Assembly (NCBI GenBank): GCA_900555015.1
Contig: USJL01000009.1
Span: forward strand, 1-64,000
DNA length: 64,000 nucleotides
Direction: 5' to 3'
Origin: an uncultured Oscillospiraceae bacterium
GTDB taxonomy: Bacteria; Bacillota; Clostridia; Oscillospirales; Acutalibacteraceae
The translations under genes and the position numbers were made by a program. Within the stretch, counting starts at the first letter, position 1. Every line of letters starts with the position of its first letter. This document shows, in pieces, positions 26,439-35,814 of the stretch. A model generated the notes under the pieces. It did not search any database. It was not told where the DNA came from and was given only the letters and a program-made list of their open reading frames with translations.

Positions 26439-26768
26439 TCCAAACCACAAAATTGAATACGGCAGGCAAATTTGCCCCATAAAATTAAATGGCAAACTGC
26501 TGTAATTCCAAACATTCATGTTGTATTTAACGTTAAAAATTCCGCCGAAAATCAATTCAACGGCGGTAATGATTATCGTTCCCAAAAGGCACTTCTTAAA
26601 AAGAGGTGCCTTTTTTGATTTTATTGACAAAGCAATAAACAAAAGTCCGATTATACCCCCTGCAAAAAACATGCTGTAATGGGTGCGTCCCCGCCAAATT
26701 ATTTCAACTGTGCAGTACGAATAACCGAACAGTGTAAACAGATGTACATAATACAATATTTTTTTCAT
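26379..26768 (-). CDS. Putative ABC-transporter type IV (CmpB-like) membrane protein
   Basis: 129 residues with four hydrophobic segments. TAVELIFGGIFNVKYNMNVW, then NYSSLPFNFMGQICLPYSIL, matches my memory of the ABC_trans_CmpB family, a four-helix membrane protein common in Clostridia. Function is not established. It converges on the preceding gene and overlaps its last 60 bp. A plus-strand terminator lies within its coding sequence. Confidence 0.65.
   Translation of the reverse strand: MKKILYYVHLFTLFGYSYCTVEIIWRGRTHYSMFFAGGIIGLLFIALSIKSKKAPLFKKCLLGTIIITAVELIFGGIFNVKYNMNVWNYSSLPFNFMGQICLPYSILWFGLCFVIFKWIIKDDFYNRTF
26587..26616 (+). terminator. Plus-strand terminator embedded in the convergent gene
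   Basis: AGGCACTTCTT (26587-26597) and AAGAGGTGCCT (26601-26611) with one wobble pair, then TTTTTT. It would end the pgm-nifU-mannosidase transcript about 150 bp after its last stop codon, inside the antisense membrane-protein gene. Confidence 0.75.
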
Positions 26769-26822
26769 ATTTGTATTATTTCACCCAATGTGATAAAATA
26801 AACATATAAGGCAGGCGTTAAT

Positions 26823-28163
26823 ATGAATATTCCCGAATATGCAAATAAAATTATAAATGCACTAAACGAAAATGGGTTTAGCGTTTTTGTTGTCGGCGGC
26901 TTTGTAAGAGACGGCATTATGGGTTTTGTTCCCGGTGATGTTGATATTGCAACTTCTGCCTTGCCTTGTGAAACTGAAAAGGTTCTTGAAAATAATAACA
27001 TTAAATATATCGAAACCGGCATAAAACACGGCACAATTACTGCTGTTTCAATGGGTGAGCCGGTTGAAATAACAACTTTCAGAACTGATGGCGAGTATGA
27101 GGATAACCGTCATCCCGATACCGTTTCATTTGTTTCAAATGTTGAAGAAGATTTAAAACGCCGTGATTTTACAATTAACGCCCTTGCCTACAGCGATAAA
27201 ACAGGAATTGTTGATTTGTTCGGCGGTGAAAATGATATAAAAAACAAATTAATTCGCTGCGTCGGTAATCCCGATTTGCGCTTTAAAGAGGATGCGTTGC
27301 GTATTATGCGTGCTCTCCGTTTTTCTTCCGTTCTCGGTTTTGAAATTGAAGAAAAAACATCACAGGCAATTTTTAATAACAAAAACTTGCTTTTAAATGT
27401 TGCTTCTGAACGAATATTTGCCGAACTTTGTAAACTTTTAACAGGCAAAAATGTTTATAATGTGCTTGATAAGTATAAAGATGTTATTTCCGTTATAATC
27501 CCTGAATTAAAACCTACTTTTAATTGCGTTCAAAATAACCCGTGGCATATTTATAATGTTTATTATCATATAATTCACGCAGTTGAAAATGCGCCGTCGG
27601 ATGTTGAGTTAAGGCTTGCAATGTTTTTTCATGACATAGGCAAACCGGCGGTTAAAACTACAGATGAAAAGGGGATAGACCATTTTAAAACCCACGCTTT
27701 TAAAAGTGCTGAAATTGCAGAAAATGTACTTCGTCGTTTTCACGCAAGCAACAAATTAACAGAAAAGGTTGTTCAGCTTGTTTATTATCATCAAAGTATA
27801 GAAAATGTGGATGAAATTAATGTTAAACGGTGGATTTCAAAAATCGGCGCAGAGCAAACAAAAAACTTGTTTTTGGTACGCATTGCCGATTTGAAAGCTC
27901 ATAATCCCGAAAAAACTGCTTGGGAATCCGATGTGTTGTACAAAACTTTGGCGTCTGTTGATGAGATTGCAAATGCAAACTGTGCTTTTTCCGTTAAAGA
28001 TTTAAATGTTAACGGAAACGATTTAATAAGCCTTGGGTTTAAAGGCAAAGAAATCGGTGCTGCGCTTAATTGCGTTTTGGAAAAGGTTTTGAATGATGAA
28101 CTTGAAAACGATAAAAATCAAATACTGAATTATTTAAAAAACGATTATTCCAAGAAGTTTTGA
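26823..28163 (+). CDS. cca: CCA-adding tRNA nucleotidyltransferase with HD domain
   Basis: 446 residues. The head has VVGGFVRDGIM and the metal Asp pair in GDVDIATSA; the RRDFTINAL and RFKEDALRIMRALRF motifs mark the neck and body of class II enzymes. An HD domain begins at FFHDIGKP. The protein repairs or completes tRNA 3' CCA ends. Length and order match Firmicutes Cca-HD. The start follows AAGGCAGG. A stem-loop terminator overlaps the stop codon. Confidence 0.93.
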   Translation: MNIPEYANKIINALNENGFSVFVVGGFVRDGIMGFVPGDVDIATSALPCETEKVLENNNIKYIETGIKHGTITAVSMGEPVEITTFRTDGEYEDNRHPDTVSFVSNVEEDLKRRDFTINALAYSDKTGIVDLFGGENDIKNKLIRCVGNPDLRFKEDALRIMRALRFSSVLGFEIEEKTSQAIFNNKNLLLNVASERIFAELCKLLTGKNVYNVLDKYKDVISVIIPELKPTFNCVQNNPWHIYNVYYHIIHAVENAPSDVELRLAMFFHDIGKPAVKTTDEKGIDHFKTHAFKSAEIAENVLRRFHASNKLTEKVVQLVYYHQSIENVDEINVKRWISKIGAEQTKNLFLVRIADLKAHNPEKTAWESDVLYKTLASVDEIANANCAFSVKDLNVNGNDLISLGFKGKEIGAALNCVLEKVLNDELENDKNQILNYLKNDYSKKF

Positions 28164-28189
28164 ATTTCATTTCAAAACTTCTTTTTTTT
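28152..28189 (+). terminator. Terminator of cca, overlapping the stop codon
   Basis: AAGAAGTTTTGAA / TTCAAAACTTCTT perfect stem and eight T residues; the stop TGA of cca is part of the left arm. Confidence 0.85.
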
Positions 28190-28205
28190 GTTAATATTTT
28201 ATGTG

Positions 28206-28265
28206 TTGACAAATGGAAATAAAAGGCTATAATAATAATTAGCACTCGAAGCTACAGAGTGCTAA
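28206..28265 (+). promoter_or_regulatory. htpG promoter with CIRCE (HrcA operator)
   Basis: TTGACA (28206-28211), 16-bp spacer, TATAAT (28228-28233). Directly after the -10 lies TTAGCACTC (28239-28247), nine bases, then GAGTGCTAA (28257-28265): an exact CIRCE element, the HrcA repressor site. It overlaps the probable start of transcription, so HrcA would block initiation until heat shock. Confidence 0.93.
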
Positions 28266-28288
28266 TTTATAAAAGACAGGTGATTTTT

Positions 28289-30175
28289 ATGAGAAAAAAA
28301 CAGTTTAAAGCAGAATCTAAAAAACTCCTTGATATGATGATTAACTCAATTTACACTAATAAGGAGATATTTTTAAGAGAACTTATTTCCAATGCTTCCG
28401 ACGCTATTGATAAACTTTATTTTAAATCCTTAACAGATAACAGCGTCGGTCTTTCAAAGTCTGATTTTAAAATTCAAATTACAGCAGATAAAGAAAACAG
28501 AACGCTTACGGTTGAAGATAACGGCATAGGTATGACCGCCGAAGAGTTAGAGTCTAATTTAGGTACAATCGCAAAGTCAGGCTCGCTTAACTTTAAACAG
28601 GATAATCAGCAAGCAAAAGAAAATGATATTGAAGTTATAGGTCAGTTTGGCGTTGGTTTTTATTCATCATTTATGGTTGCTTCAAAGGTAGAGGTTGTTT
28701 CAAAAGCTTTTGGCAGTGATGTTGCATATAAATGGACTTCTACAGGTGCCGACGGTTACACAATAGAAGAATGTGAAAAGGAAAATGCAGGCACAGTTAT
28801 TACCCTTTACATCAAAGAAGATAATGAAAACGAGGATTACAGCCATTTCCTTGAAAGTTATACTATTGCCGACCTTGTTAAAAAGTACAGCGATTATATT
28901 CGTTACCCTATTATTACCGATATGACGCACACCGTGCCGGATGAAGAAAAAGAGGGCGAATATAAAGAGGTAACAGAGCCGGAAACTTTAAATTCAATGG
29001 TTCCTATTTGGCGTAAAAATAAAAGTGAGCTGAAGCCTGAGGATTATAACGAATTTTATAAGAATAAATTTATGGATTACGAAGACCCTCTTGCTGTTAT
29101 TCATTCAAAAACAGAAGGTCAGGCAACGTTTGACGCTTTAATTTATATTCCGTCAAAGGCACCTTATGATTTCTATTCAAAGGAATACGAAAAAGGTCTT
29201 CAGTTGTATACAAACGGCGTGCTTATTATGGATAAGTGCTCGGATTTGGTGCCGGATTATTTCAGCTTTGTAAAAGGTATTGTTGATTCCGCAGATTTAA
29301 GTTTAAATATCAGTCGTGAAACTTTGCAGCAAGACCATCAGGTTCGTATTATTGCAAGAGCTATTGATAAAAAAATTAAAAACGAATTAAAGAAAATGCT
29401 TAATAACGACCGTGAAAAGTTTGAACAGTTTTATAAAACGTTCGGCGTTCAGCTTAAATGGGGCATTTATGCCAATTACGGTGCAGAAAAAGACGGCTTA
29501 AAAGATTTCTTAATGTTTAAGTCTGTTAAGGAAAATAAGTATGTAACTCTTAAAGAATATGTAAACGCAATGGCAGATGGTCAAGATACAATCTATTATG
29601 CCTGCGGCGCAAGTGCTGAAAAAATTGCGCTTCTTCCTCAAACAGAAGCTGTTGTTGCAAAGGGTTTTGATGTGCTTTGCTTTACAGACGATGTGGATGA
29701 ATTTGCAATTCAAATGCTTATGGAATATGACGGCAAGCATTTTGCCAATATTTGCAAAGATGAGCTTAATTTAGATAGTGAAGAGGATAAAAAAGCCCTT
29801 GATGAAAAGAATGAAAATTCTAAAGAAATGCTTGAAGAAATGAAAAAGTATTTGGGAGATGATGTGTCTGCCGTTAAGTTTTCAAATTCAATCGGCAATC
29901 ACGCCGTTTCATTGTCTGCCGAGGGATATGTTTCTCTTGAAATGGCACGTGTTTTAAGTCAAATGCCGGGTTCAGACGGCAGTATGAAGGCACAGCTTGT
30001 GCTTGAAATTAATTCAAACCATAAAATTGCCGAAACCTTGTTTAATCTTTTCGCAAACGATAAAGAAAAACTTGAAAAATATACAAAACTTTTGTACAAT
30101 CAGGCAAGGTTAATCAGCGGACTTTCTGTTGATAATCCAACGGAATTTGCCGATATGATAACAGATTTGATGTAA
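28289..30175 (+). CDS. htpG: Hsp90 chaperone HtpG
   Basis: 628 residues. ELISNASDAIDKLYF at the N-terminus, EDNGIGMTAEEL and GQFGVGFYSSFMV (ATP lid) are the GHKL ATPase motifs; SLNISRETLQQD lies in the middle domain. An ATP-driven cytosolic chaperone. ATG 28289 has AGGTGA upstream; the frame runs on upstream through the CIRCE element and cannot start there. Single gene; HrcA control is predicted from the operator, whereas htpG of Bacillus subtilis is not in the CIRCE regulon. Confidence 0.96.
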   Translation: MRKKQFKAESKKLLDMMINSIYTNKEIFLRELISNASDAIDKLYFKSLTDNSVGLSKSDFKIQITADKENRTLTVEDNGIGMTAEELESNLGTIAKSGSLNFKQDNQQAKENDIEVIGQFGVGFYSSFMVASKVEVVSKAFGSDVAYKWTSTGADGYTIEECEKENAGTVITLYIKEDNENEDYSHFLESYTIADLVKKYSDYIRYPIITDMTHTVPDEEKEGEYKEVTEPETLNSMVPIWRKNKSELKPEDYNEFYKNKFMDYEDPLAVIHSKTEGQATFDALIYIPSKAPYDFYSKEYEKGLQLYTNGVLIMDKCSDLVPDYFSFVKGIVDSADLSLNISRETLQQDHQVRIIARAIDKKIKNELKKMLNNDREKFEQFYKTFGVQLKWGIYANYGAEKDGLKDFLMFKSVKENKYVTLKEYVNAMADGQDTIYYACGASAEKIALLPQTEAVVAKGFDVLCFTDDVDEFAIQMLMEYDGKHFANICKDELNLDSEEDKKALDEKNENSKEMLEEMKKYLGDDVSAVKFSNSIGNHAVSLSAEGYVSLEMARVLSQMPGSDGSMKAQLVLEINSNHKIAETLFNLFANDKEKLEKYTKLLYNQARLISGLSVDNPTEFADMITDLM

Positions 30176-30182
30176 ATTTTTC

Positions 30183-30212
30183 TTGACTTTTTAAATGTTA
30201 AAATGATAAAAT
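30183..30212 (+). promoter_or_regulatory. Possible promoter before the MATE gene
   Basis: TTGACT (30183-30188), 18-bp spacer, TAAAAT (30207-30212), just after htpG. It would make a short leader that runs into the hairpin at 30231-30270. Confidence 0.4.
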
Positions 30213-30230
30213 AATGCAGTCGAGTAGCGA

Positions 30231-30270
30231 AAGCGTAAGTCCGGATAGGGCTTACGCTTTTATTTTTTTG
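30231..30270 (+). terminator. Terminator after htpG, or attenuator of the MATE gene
   Basis: AAGCGTAAG / CTTACGCTT stem then TTATTTTTTT. If the promoter at 30183 is real, this is a leader terminator for the MATE gene; otherwise it ends the htpG transcript. Confidence 0.7.
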
Positions 30271-30288
30271 TAAAAAGGAAGGCGTGTT

Positions 30289-31671
30289 ATGAATAATAAA
30301 AAAATAAACAACAAAATGGCTGAAATGCCGATAAACAAATTGCTTCTTACAACAGGCACACCCATAATTCTGTCTATGATGCTTCAGGCGGTTTATAATA
30401 TTGTAGACAGTGCGTTTGTTTCAAATATGAAAGAAAACGGCGAGGCGGCGCTTAACGCATTAACCCTTGCTTTTCCTGTTCAAATGCTTATTGTTGCCGT
30501 TGCTATCGGAACAGGTGTGGGAACAAATGCATTGCTTTCTAAAACTTTGGGCAGGGGCGATAAGGAAAAAGCCGCCTGTGTAGTGGGCAATTCAATGTTC
30601 TTGTCTTTAATTATTTATGTTCTGTTTTTTCTTTTCGGCATTTTCGGCGTTAAAGCATACATTCTGTCTCAAACAAATAACAACATTGTAGGGGAAATGG
30701 CTGTTGAATATTTAAAAATATGTTGCGTTTATTCGTTTGGTATGGTGTTTTTTTCGTCATTTGAAAAAATATTGCAGGCAACAGGTAAATCACTTTATTC
30801 AACAGTTGCTCAAATAACTGGTGCTGTGGTTAACATTGTGTTAGACCCTATTTTAATTTATGGTTTGTTAGGCTTTAAAAAAATGGGGGTAAAGGGTGCC
30901 GCTGTAGCAACTGTAATCGGTCAAATTTCATCTCTTGTTTTATCTTTAATCTTCCATTTGCGCCATAATAAAGAAATCAAAAACGGCGTTGCATATTTAA
31001 AACCCTCTTTTAAAATTTTCGGCGAAATTTATGCAATCGGCTTGCCTGCAATTATTTCTCAGGCACTTATGTCGTTTATGACGTATGCGCTTAATATCAT
31101 TTACGGCAAAATAGGCGACGGCGTTGTAACTGCCTACGGTTTGTATTATAAAATTCAGCAGTTTGTATTTTTTGCCGCATTCGGTATGCGTGATGCCATT
31201 ACTCCCGTTATTTCATTTAACCACGGTATGAAAAATAAAAATAGAATGACAAAAGGAATTAAATATGGTATAATATATACAGCAGTAATAATGTTGGCAG
31301 GCACACTCCTTGCAGAAATTTTTGCAACTCAACTTGCCGCTTTGTTTTCACTGTCCGGAGAAACGGAAAAAGTTTGCATCAGCGCAATTCGCATTGTTTC
31401 GGCAAGTTTTGTTTTTGCCGGTATAAACATTGCACTTCAAGGCGTATTTCAGGCTCTTAACAGCGGCATCCATTCTCTTGTTATATCCTTAATTCGCCAA
31501 TTACTTCCGGTTGCACTGTGTATGCTGTTTTTAAGTGCGGCATTAAGTAATGCAGCCAATGTGCGTTTAATGTGGCTTTCCTTTGATATTTCAGAGGTTG
31601 TTGCTCTTTTTACAGCATTGATTCTTATGAAAAACGTTTACAAAAAGCAAATAAAATCCTTGGAGGGATGA
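30289..31671 (+). CDS. MATE-family efflux transporter
   Basis: 460 residues, twelve membrane helices. The N-terminal LLTTGTPIILSMMLQAVYNI, followed by VDSAFVSNMKENGEAALNAL, is the MATE signature, and the second half repeats it (IGLPAIISQALMSF). Exports drugs or metabolites in exchange for Na+ or H+. The start follows AAGGAAGG. The kinase-like gene begins 3 bp after its stop, so the two are co-transcribed. Confidence 0.93.
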   Translation: MNNKKINNKMAEMPINKLLLTTGTPIILSMMLQAVYNIVDSAFVSNMKENGEAALNALTLAFPVQMLIVAVAIGTGVGTNALLSKTLGRGDKEKAACVVGNSMFLSLIIYVLFFLFGIFGVKAYILSQTNNNIVGEMAVEYLKICCVYSFGMVFFSSFEKILQATGKSLYSTVAQITGAVVNIVLDPILIYGLLGFKKMGVKGAAVATVIGQISSLVLSLIFHLRHNKEIKNGVAYLKPSFKIFGEIYAIGLPAIISQALMSFMTYALNIIYGKIGDGVVTAYGLYYKIQQFVFFAAFGMRDAITPVISFNHGMKNKNRMTKGIKYGIIYTAVIMLAGTLLAEIFATQLAALFSLSGETEKVCISAIRIVSASFVFAGINIALQGVFQALNSGIHSLVISLIRQLLPVALCMLFLSAALSNAANVRLMWLSFDISEVVALFTALILMKNVYKKQIKSLEG

Positions 31672-31674
31672 TTT

Positions 31675-32262
31675 ATGAAATATAATGTTATAACAATCAG
31701 TCGTGAACTCGGCAGCGGCGGCAGGTATATCGGCGAAGAACTTGCCAAAAAGCTTAATATTTCTTTTTATGACAGTCAAATAATTTCCAAGGTTGCCGAA
31801 GAAACCGGGTTTGCCGAAGATTTTGTTCAGCAGGCAGGGGAGTATTCACCGTTTAAAAGCATCTTTTCTTACAGTCTTGTAACAAGGGATTCCAGCGGTT
31901 CTTCACTTGAAGATTATGTTTATTCCGTTCAGCGAAAGCTTATTTTGGAACTTGCAGAAAAAGGTCCTTGCGTAATTGTGGGCAGATGTGCCGATTATAT
32001 TTTAAGTGAAAGAACAGATTGCCTTAACGTTTTTGTTCACGGAAATATTGAGGATAAAGTTGTTAGGGTTATGAAATATAAAAATATCGGCGAAAAAGAG
32101 GCACGTCGCTTAATTAAAGATACGGATAAAAGAAGAAGAGTTAACTATAATTATTATACCGACAGGCAGTGGGGTAAATCACAAAATTATGATATTTGCC
32201 TTAACAGTACTTCTCTCGGCACCGATAATTGTGTTAATATTCTTTACGATATGGTTAAATAA
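31675..32262 (+). CDS. Cytidylate kinase-like protein (AAA_26 family)
   Basis: 195 residues. ITISRELGSGGRYIGEELAKK is the modified P-loop of the cytidylate-kinase-like family, and VIVGRCADYIL and LNVFVHGNIEDKVVRV follow as in Cmk. The housekeeping Cmk has a different architecture and length, so this is probably the paralogue often found next to MATE genes in Clostridia; its substrate is unknown. The start follows TTGGAGGG. Confidence 0.8.
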   Translation: MKYNVITISRELGSGGRYIGEELAKKLNISFYDSQIISKVAEETGFAEDFVQQAGEYSPFKSIFSYSLVTRDSSGSSLEDYVYSVQRKLILELAEKGPCVIVGRCADYILSERTDCLNVFVHGNIEDKVVRVMKYKNIGEKEARRLIKDTDKRRRVNYNYYTDRQWGKSQNYDICLNSTSLGTDNCVNILYDMVK

Positions 32263-32269
32263 TTTTATT

Positions 32270-32296
32270 GCCAAGGCGTTTTGCCTTGGCTTTTTT
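32270..32296 (+). terminator. Terminator of the MATE-kinase operon
   Basis: GCCAAGGC / GCCTTGGC stem with a GTTTT loop and six T residues. Confidence 0.9.
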
Positions 32297-32426
32297 ATTT
32301 GTTTTTTCCTTTTTGTTAACATTATGTTTATATTTGTTGATTTTAATATATGTGTTGACTTTATTAATAAATGTGTGTTAATATTAGCAAGGTGTATTAA
32401 TGCGAGTGATACAGTTTGGAGTTTTT

Positions 32427-33935
32427 ATGAAAAATATTCTTGAATTATTAGAAATAAATGCAAAAAAATTCGGCAATAAAACAGCATATAAAGATGTTGA
32501 AAAAGCGCTTACTTACAGCGAATTGCTTCAAAAATCAAAAAGTGTAGGCAGTGCCTTAAAAAATCTTGGCACAAAAAACAGCCCGGTTGCAATTTATTTG
32601 GATAAAAGCGTAAGCGTTTTAACTTCTATGTTCGGTATTGTTTACAGCGGTAATTTTTATGTTGTTATAGACAGTGAAATGCCGGCTCCGAGAATAAATG
32701 CAATTTTTGAAACTTTAAAGCCTGTTGCCGTTGTAACAGACAGTAAGCATATTGAAACAGCATTAAGTCTTGATTTTAACGGAAAAACATTTATAGTAGA
32801 CGAGATTGAAAATAACGCTGTTGATAATGAATTTTTATCGGCAGTAAGAAATAACCAAATAGATACCGACCCTCTTTACGCCCTTTTTACATCCGGCTCA
32901 ACCGGTGTTCCAAAGGGTGCTGTTGTAAGTCATAAAAGCGTTTTGGCTTATTCAAAATGGGCGTGCGATACTTTTAATATTGACAGTGAAACTGTTTTCG
33001 GCAATCAAACACCTTTTTATTTTTCAATGTCGGTTACAGATGTTTTTTCTACTTTGCGAACAGGTGCAACGCTTGTTATTATTCCAAAAGCATTTTTTAC
33101 ATTTCCTATTAAATTAATAGAGTTTTTAAACGATAATAAGGTAAACACAATTTATTGGGTTCCTTCGGCAATGTCTATTGTTGCAAATTTAAAACTTTTT
33201 AAGTTTGCAAAACCTCTTTATTTAAAAACAGTTCTTTTTGCCGGCGAGGTTATGCCTACTAAGCAGCTTAATTATTGGATTAATAACCTTGATTCAAATA
33301 TTGTTTATGCAAATTTATACGGTCCTACCGAAACAACGGATATATGTACTTATTATGTTGTTAACAGGCAATTTAGCGATGATGAACCTTTGCCTATAGG
33401 TACTCACTGCAATAATTGTGATGTTATGATTGTTAATGATAAAAACGAATTGGCACAACCCAGTGAAGAGGGCGAGCTTTTTGTAAGGGGTTCATTTCTT
33501 GCAAACGGTTATTATAACAATCCTGAAAAAACAAAGCTTGCTTTTGTTCAAAATCCGCTTAATAATGCTTATCCCGAGGTGGTTTATAAAACAGGCGATC
33601 TTGTTCGTGAAAATGAAAACGGCGAAATAATGTATATTACACGTAAAGATTTTCAAATAAAGCGTTCGGGTTACAGAATTGAGCTGGGCGAAATTGAAAC
33701 AGCCGTAAGCTCTCTTGAAAATATAGATGAAAATGCCTGTGTTTTTGATGATAAGGCAGATAAAATAATTTTGTTTTACTGCGGCAGAAAAGTTGATGAC
33801 GCTGCTGTCAGAAATCAAATTGCTTCAAAACTTCCCTCATATTTTATGCCGGACAGGTTTGTTAAATTAAAGCAAATGCCTCACAATCAAAACGGTAAAA
33901 TAGACAGAAAAAATTTAAAAAATCAAATAAATTAA
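32427..33935 (+). CDS. DltA-like acyl-adenylating ligase with altered substrate pocket
   Basis: 502 residues, the size and closest overall look of DltA. P-loop FTSGSTGVPKG (~154-164), YGPTE (298-302), TGD (389-391), and NGKIDRK with the C-terminal catalytic Lys491. Two pocket positions differ from DltA. In the A4 motif, where DltA has FDLS, this has FSMS: the Asp that grips the substrate amino group is Ser200. FCGE of DltA, whose Cys contributes to D-Ala selectivity, is FAGE (Ala272). A non-amino-acid or unusual substrate is therefore possible. ATG 32427 has GGAG; the frame is open nine codons further up. Confidence 0.85.
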   Translation: MKNILELLEINAKKFGNKTAYKDVEKALTYSELLQKSKSVGSALKNLGTKNSPVAIYLDKSVSVLTSMFGIVYSGNFYVVIDSEMPAPRINAIFETLKPVAVVTDSKHIETALSLDFNGKTFIVDEIENNAVDNEFLSAVRNNQIDTDPLYALFTSGSTGVPKGAVVSHKSVLAYSKWACDTFNIDSETVFGNQTPFYFSMSVTDVFSTLRTGATLVIIPKAFFTFPIKLIEFLNDNKVNTIYWVPSAMSIVANLKLFKFAKPLYLKTVLFAGEVMPTKQLNYWINNLDSNIVYANLYGPTETTDICTYYVVNRQFSDDEPLPIGTHCNNCDVMIVNDKNELAQPSEEGELFVRGSFLANGYYNNPEKTKLAFVQNPLNNAYPEVVYKTGDLVRENENGEIMYITRKDFQIKRSGYRIELGEIETAVSSLENIDENACVFDDKADKIILFYCGRKVDDAAVRNQIASKLPSYFMPDRFVKLKQMPHNQNGKIDRKNLKNQIN

Positions 33936-33991
33936 TATTTTTGCAGTGTGCCTGCACCGCTTAATAAATATTCAGGCAGAAAGGTAAAATT

Positions 33992-34222
33992 ATGGAACAG
34001 CTTATTGAAATTTTGGAAAATTTAAAACCGGGCGTAGAATTTAACGAAAACACAAGACTTATTGATGATAAAATTTTTGACAGTTTGGGAATGATTTCAC
34101 TTGTTGCCGAACTTTCCGATGAGTTTGCCGTTGATATTACGGCAGTAGATATTATTCCGGAAAACTTTGAAACTCCTGCCTCAATTATGGCTATGATTGA
34201 AAGATTGGCAGAAGAGGACTGA
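33992..34222 (+). CDS. DltC-like acyl carrier protein
   Basis: 76 residues, acidic, four-helix carrier fold. The phosphopantetheine serine is in IFDSLGMISLVAEL; the rest matches DltC-type carriers better than fatty-acid ACP, which has DSLD. The start follows AGAAAGG. It sits between the adenylating enzyme and the MBOAT gene and is the expected carrier of the activated acyl group. Its stop is 3 bp before the MBOAT start. Confidence 0.85.
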   Translation: MEQLIEILENLKPGVEFNENTRLIDDKIFDSLGMISLVAELSDEFAVDITAVDIIPENFETPASIMAMIERLAEED

Positions 34223-34225
34223 TTA

Positions 34226-35800
34226 ATGACATATACCTCGTTCACATTTTTTATTTTGTATTTCGGCATAACGTTTTTGGTTTACACATTTATGCCGAAA
34301 AAATATAAATGGTGCGTTTTGCTTTTAGGCTCATTTGCGTTTTATACCGTGGCTGTAAGAGGGCATGTGCTGTTTTTGCTTTTGTCATCCGTTATTATTT
34401 GGCTTGACGGTATTGTGCTTCAGCGTTTAAACGACGATTTTAAATCAAAGCGAAAAGGGCTTGACATTGCAAGCCGCAAAGCTTTAAAGGCAAAATATAA
34501 AAATTATAAATTAAGTGTTCTTGCTGTGGGCGTTGTGCTGAATATCGGCATTTTGTTTTTGTCAAAATATACAGGCTTCGCCGCAAATGTTTTAAATGCA
34601 GTGTTTAAAACCGATTTGGAAGGGCTTAATATTATTCAGCCTATGGGTATATCTTTTTATACATTGCAGGCTGTAAGTTATATTACAGATGTTTACAGGG
34701 GCAGGTATCCTGCTTGTAAAAATCCTTTAAAAACCACACTTTATCTTTCGTTTATGTTAACGGTTGTTGAAGGACCGGTTGCACGCTATGACCAATTAGG
34801 CACTCAGCTTATAGAGGGCAAAGATTTTGATTATGACAATCTTGTTAAAGGCGTTTGGCGTGTTTTTTGGGGCCTTTTCAAAAAAATTGTTGTGGCAGAC
34901 AGGGTTGCTATTCTTGTAGACGCTGTGTATAATCACCCTGAAAAACACGGCGGCGCAATTATTATACTCGGCACTTTGTGTTATACTCTTCAGCTTTACA
35001 GCGAATTTTCAGGTATTATGGATGTTGTGTGCGGCTTGGGTGAAATGATGGGCATTAAAATGCCTGAAAACTTTACCCGTCCGTTCTTTGCAAAAACTAT
35101 TAACGAGTTTTGGCAAAGGTGGCACATCAGCCTTGGCACTTGGCTTCGTGATTATATTTTTTATCCCATTTCTCTTTCCAAGCCGTTTATGAATTTAACA
35201 AAAGCGGCAAGGAAAAAATTTAATCCTTATTATGCCAATCTTATTCCAACTGCTGTTGCTCTTTTCTTCGTTTGGTTTTCAAACGGTTTTTGGCACGGCT
35301 CCGGTATAAAATATATTATTTACGGCTTGTATTATTATTTCTTAATGATGCTCGGCTTGTTCCTTGAACCTGTTTTTTCAAAAATTTGCGGCAAGCTTAA
35401 AATCAACAGAAATTCAAAGCCGTATCATTTGCTCCAAATTGCAAGAACATTTGTTGTTGTAAACTACGGCATGCTTATTTTTAGGGCAGACGGATTTCGC
35501 CGCGTGCTTTATATGACAAAAAAGATTTTTTGCAATTTCGATTTATCGGCGCTTTCTCTCGGTGCAAAAAACGGTTTAAATCTTGACCTTAAAGATTATG
35601 TTGTTGTTTTGGTTGGATTTTTAACAGTATTTGCAGTGGGTGTTCTTAATGAAAAGGGCATATTTATCAGGGAAAAAGTATTAAAGTTAAAATTCCCGGT
35701 AAGATGTATTCTCTTGTTGTTGTTTATTTTGATTGTTGTGGTTTTCGGCGCATACGGCGAGAATTACGGCGTTCAAAACTTAATTTATGCTAATTTCTGA
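34226..35800 (+). CDS. MBOAT-family membrane acyltransferase (DltB/AlgI-like)
   Basis: 524 residues with about eleven membrane segments. PMGISFYTLQAVSYI, the conserved EGPVARYDQL loop, FWQRWHISLGTWLRDYIFYP and SNGFWHGSGIKYIIYG (catalytic His) are MBOAT signatures. DltB passes D-alanine from the DltC-type carrier across the membrane to the wall polymer; AlgI does the same for acetyl groups. At 524 residues this is longer than the ~400 of DltB and nearer AlgI. It is third gene of a four-gene operon. Confidence 0.9.
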   Translation: MTYTSFTFFILYFGITFLVYTFMPKKYKWCVLLLGSFAFYTVAVRGHVLFLLLSSVIIWLDGIVLQRLNDDFKSKRKGLDIASRKALKAKYKNYKLSVLAVGVVLNIGILFLSKYTGFAANVLNAVFKTDLEGLNIIQPMGISFYTLQAVSYITDVYRGRYPACKNPLKTTLYLSFMLTVVEGPVARYDQLGTQLIEGKDFDYDNLVKGVWRVFWGLFKKIVVADRVAILVDAVYNHPEKHGGAIIILGTLCYTLQLYSEFSGIMDVVCGLGEMMGIKMPENFTRPFFAKTINEFWQRWHISLGTWLRDYIFYPISLSKPFMNLTKAARKKFNPYYANLIPTAVALFFVWFSNGFWHGSGIKYIIYGLYYYFLMMLGLFLEPVFSKICGKLKINRNSKPYHLLQIARTFVVVNYGMLIFRADGFRRVLYMTKKIFCNFDLSALSLGAKNGLNLDLKDYVVVLVGFLTVFAVGVLNEKGIFIREKVLKLKFPVRCILLLLFILIVVVFGAYGENYGVQNLIYANF

Positions 35801-35814
35801 TTAACGGTGTTTTT

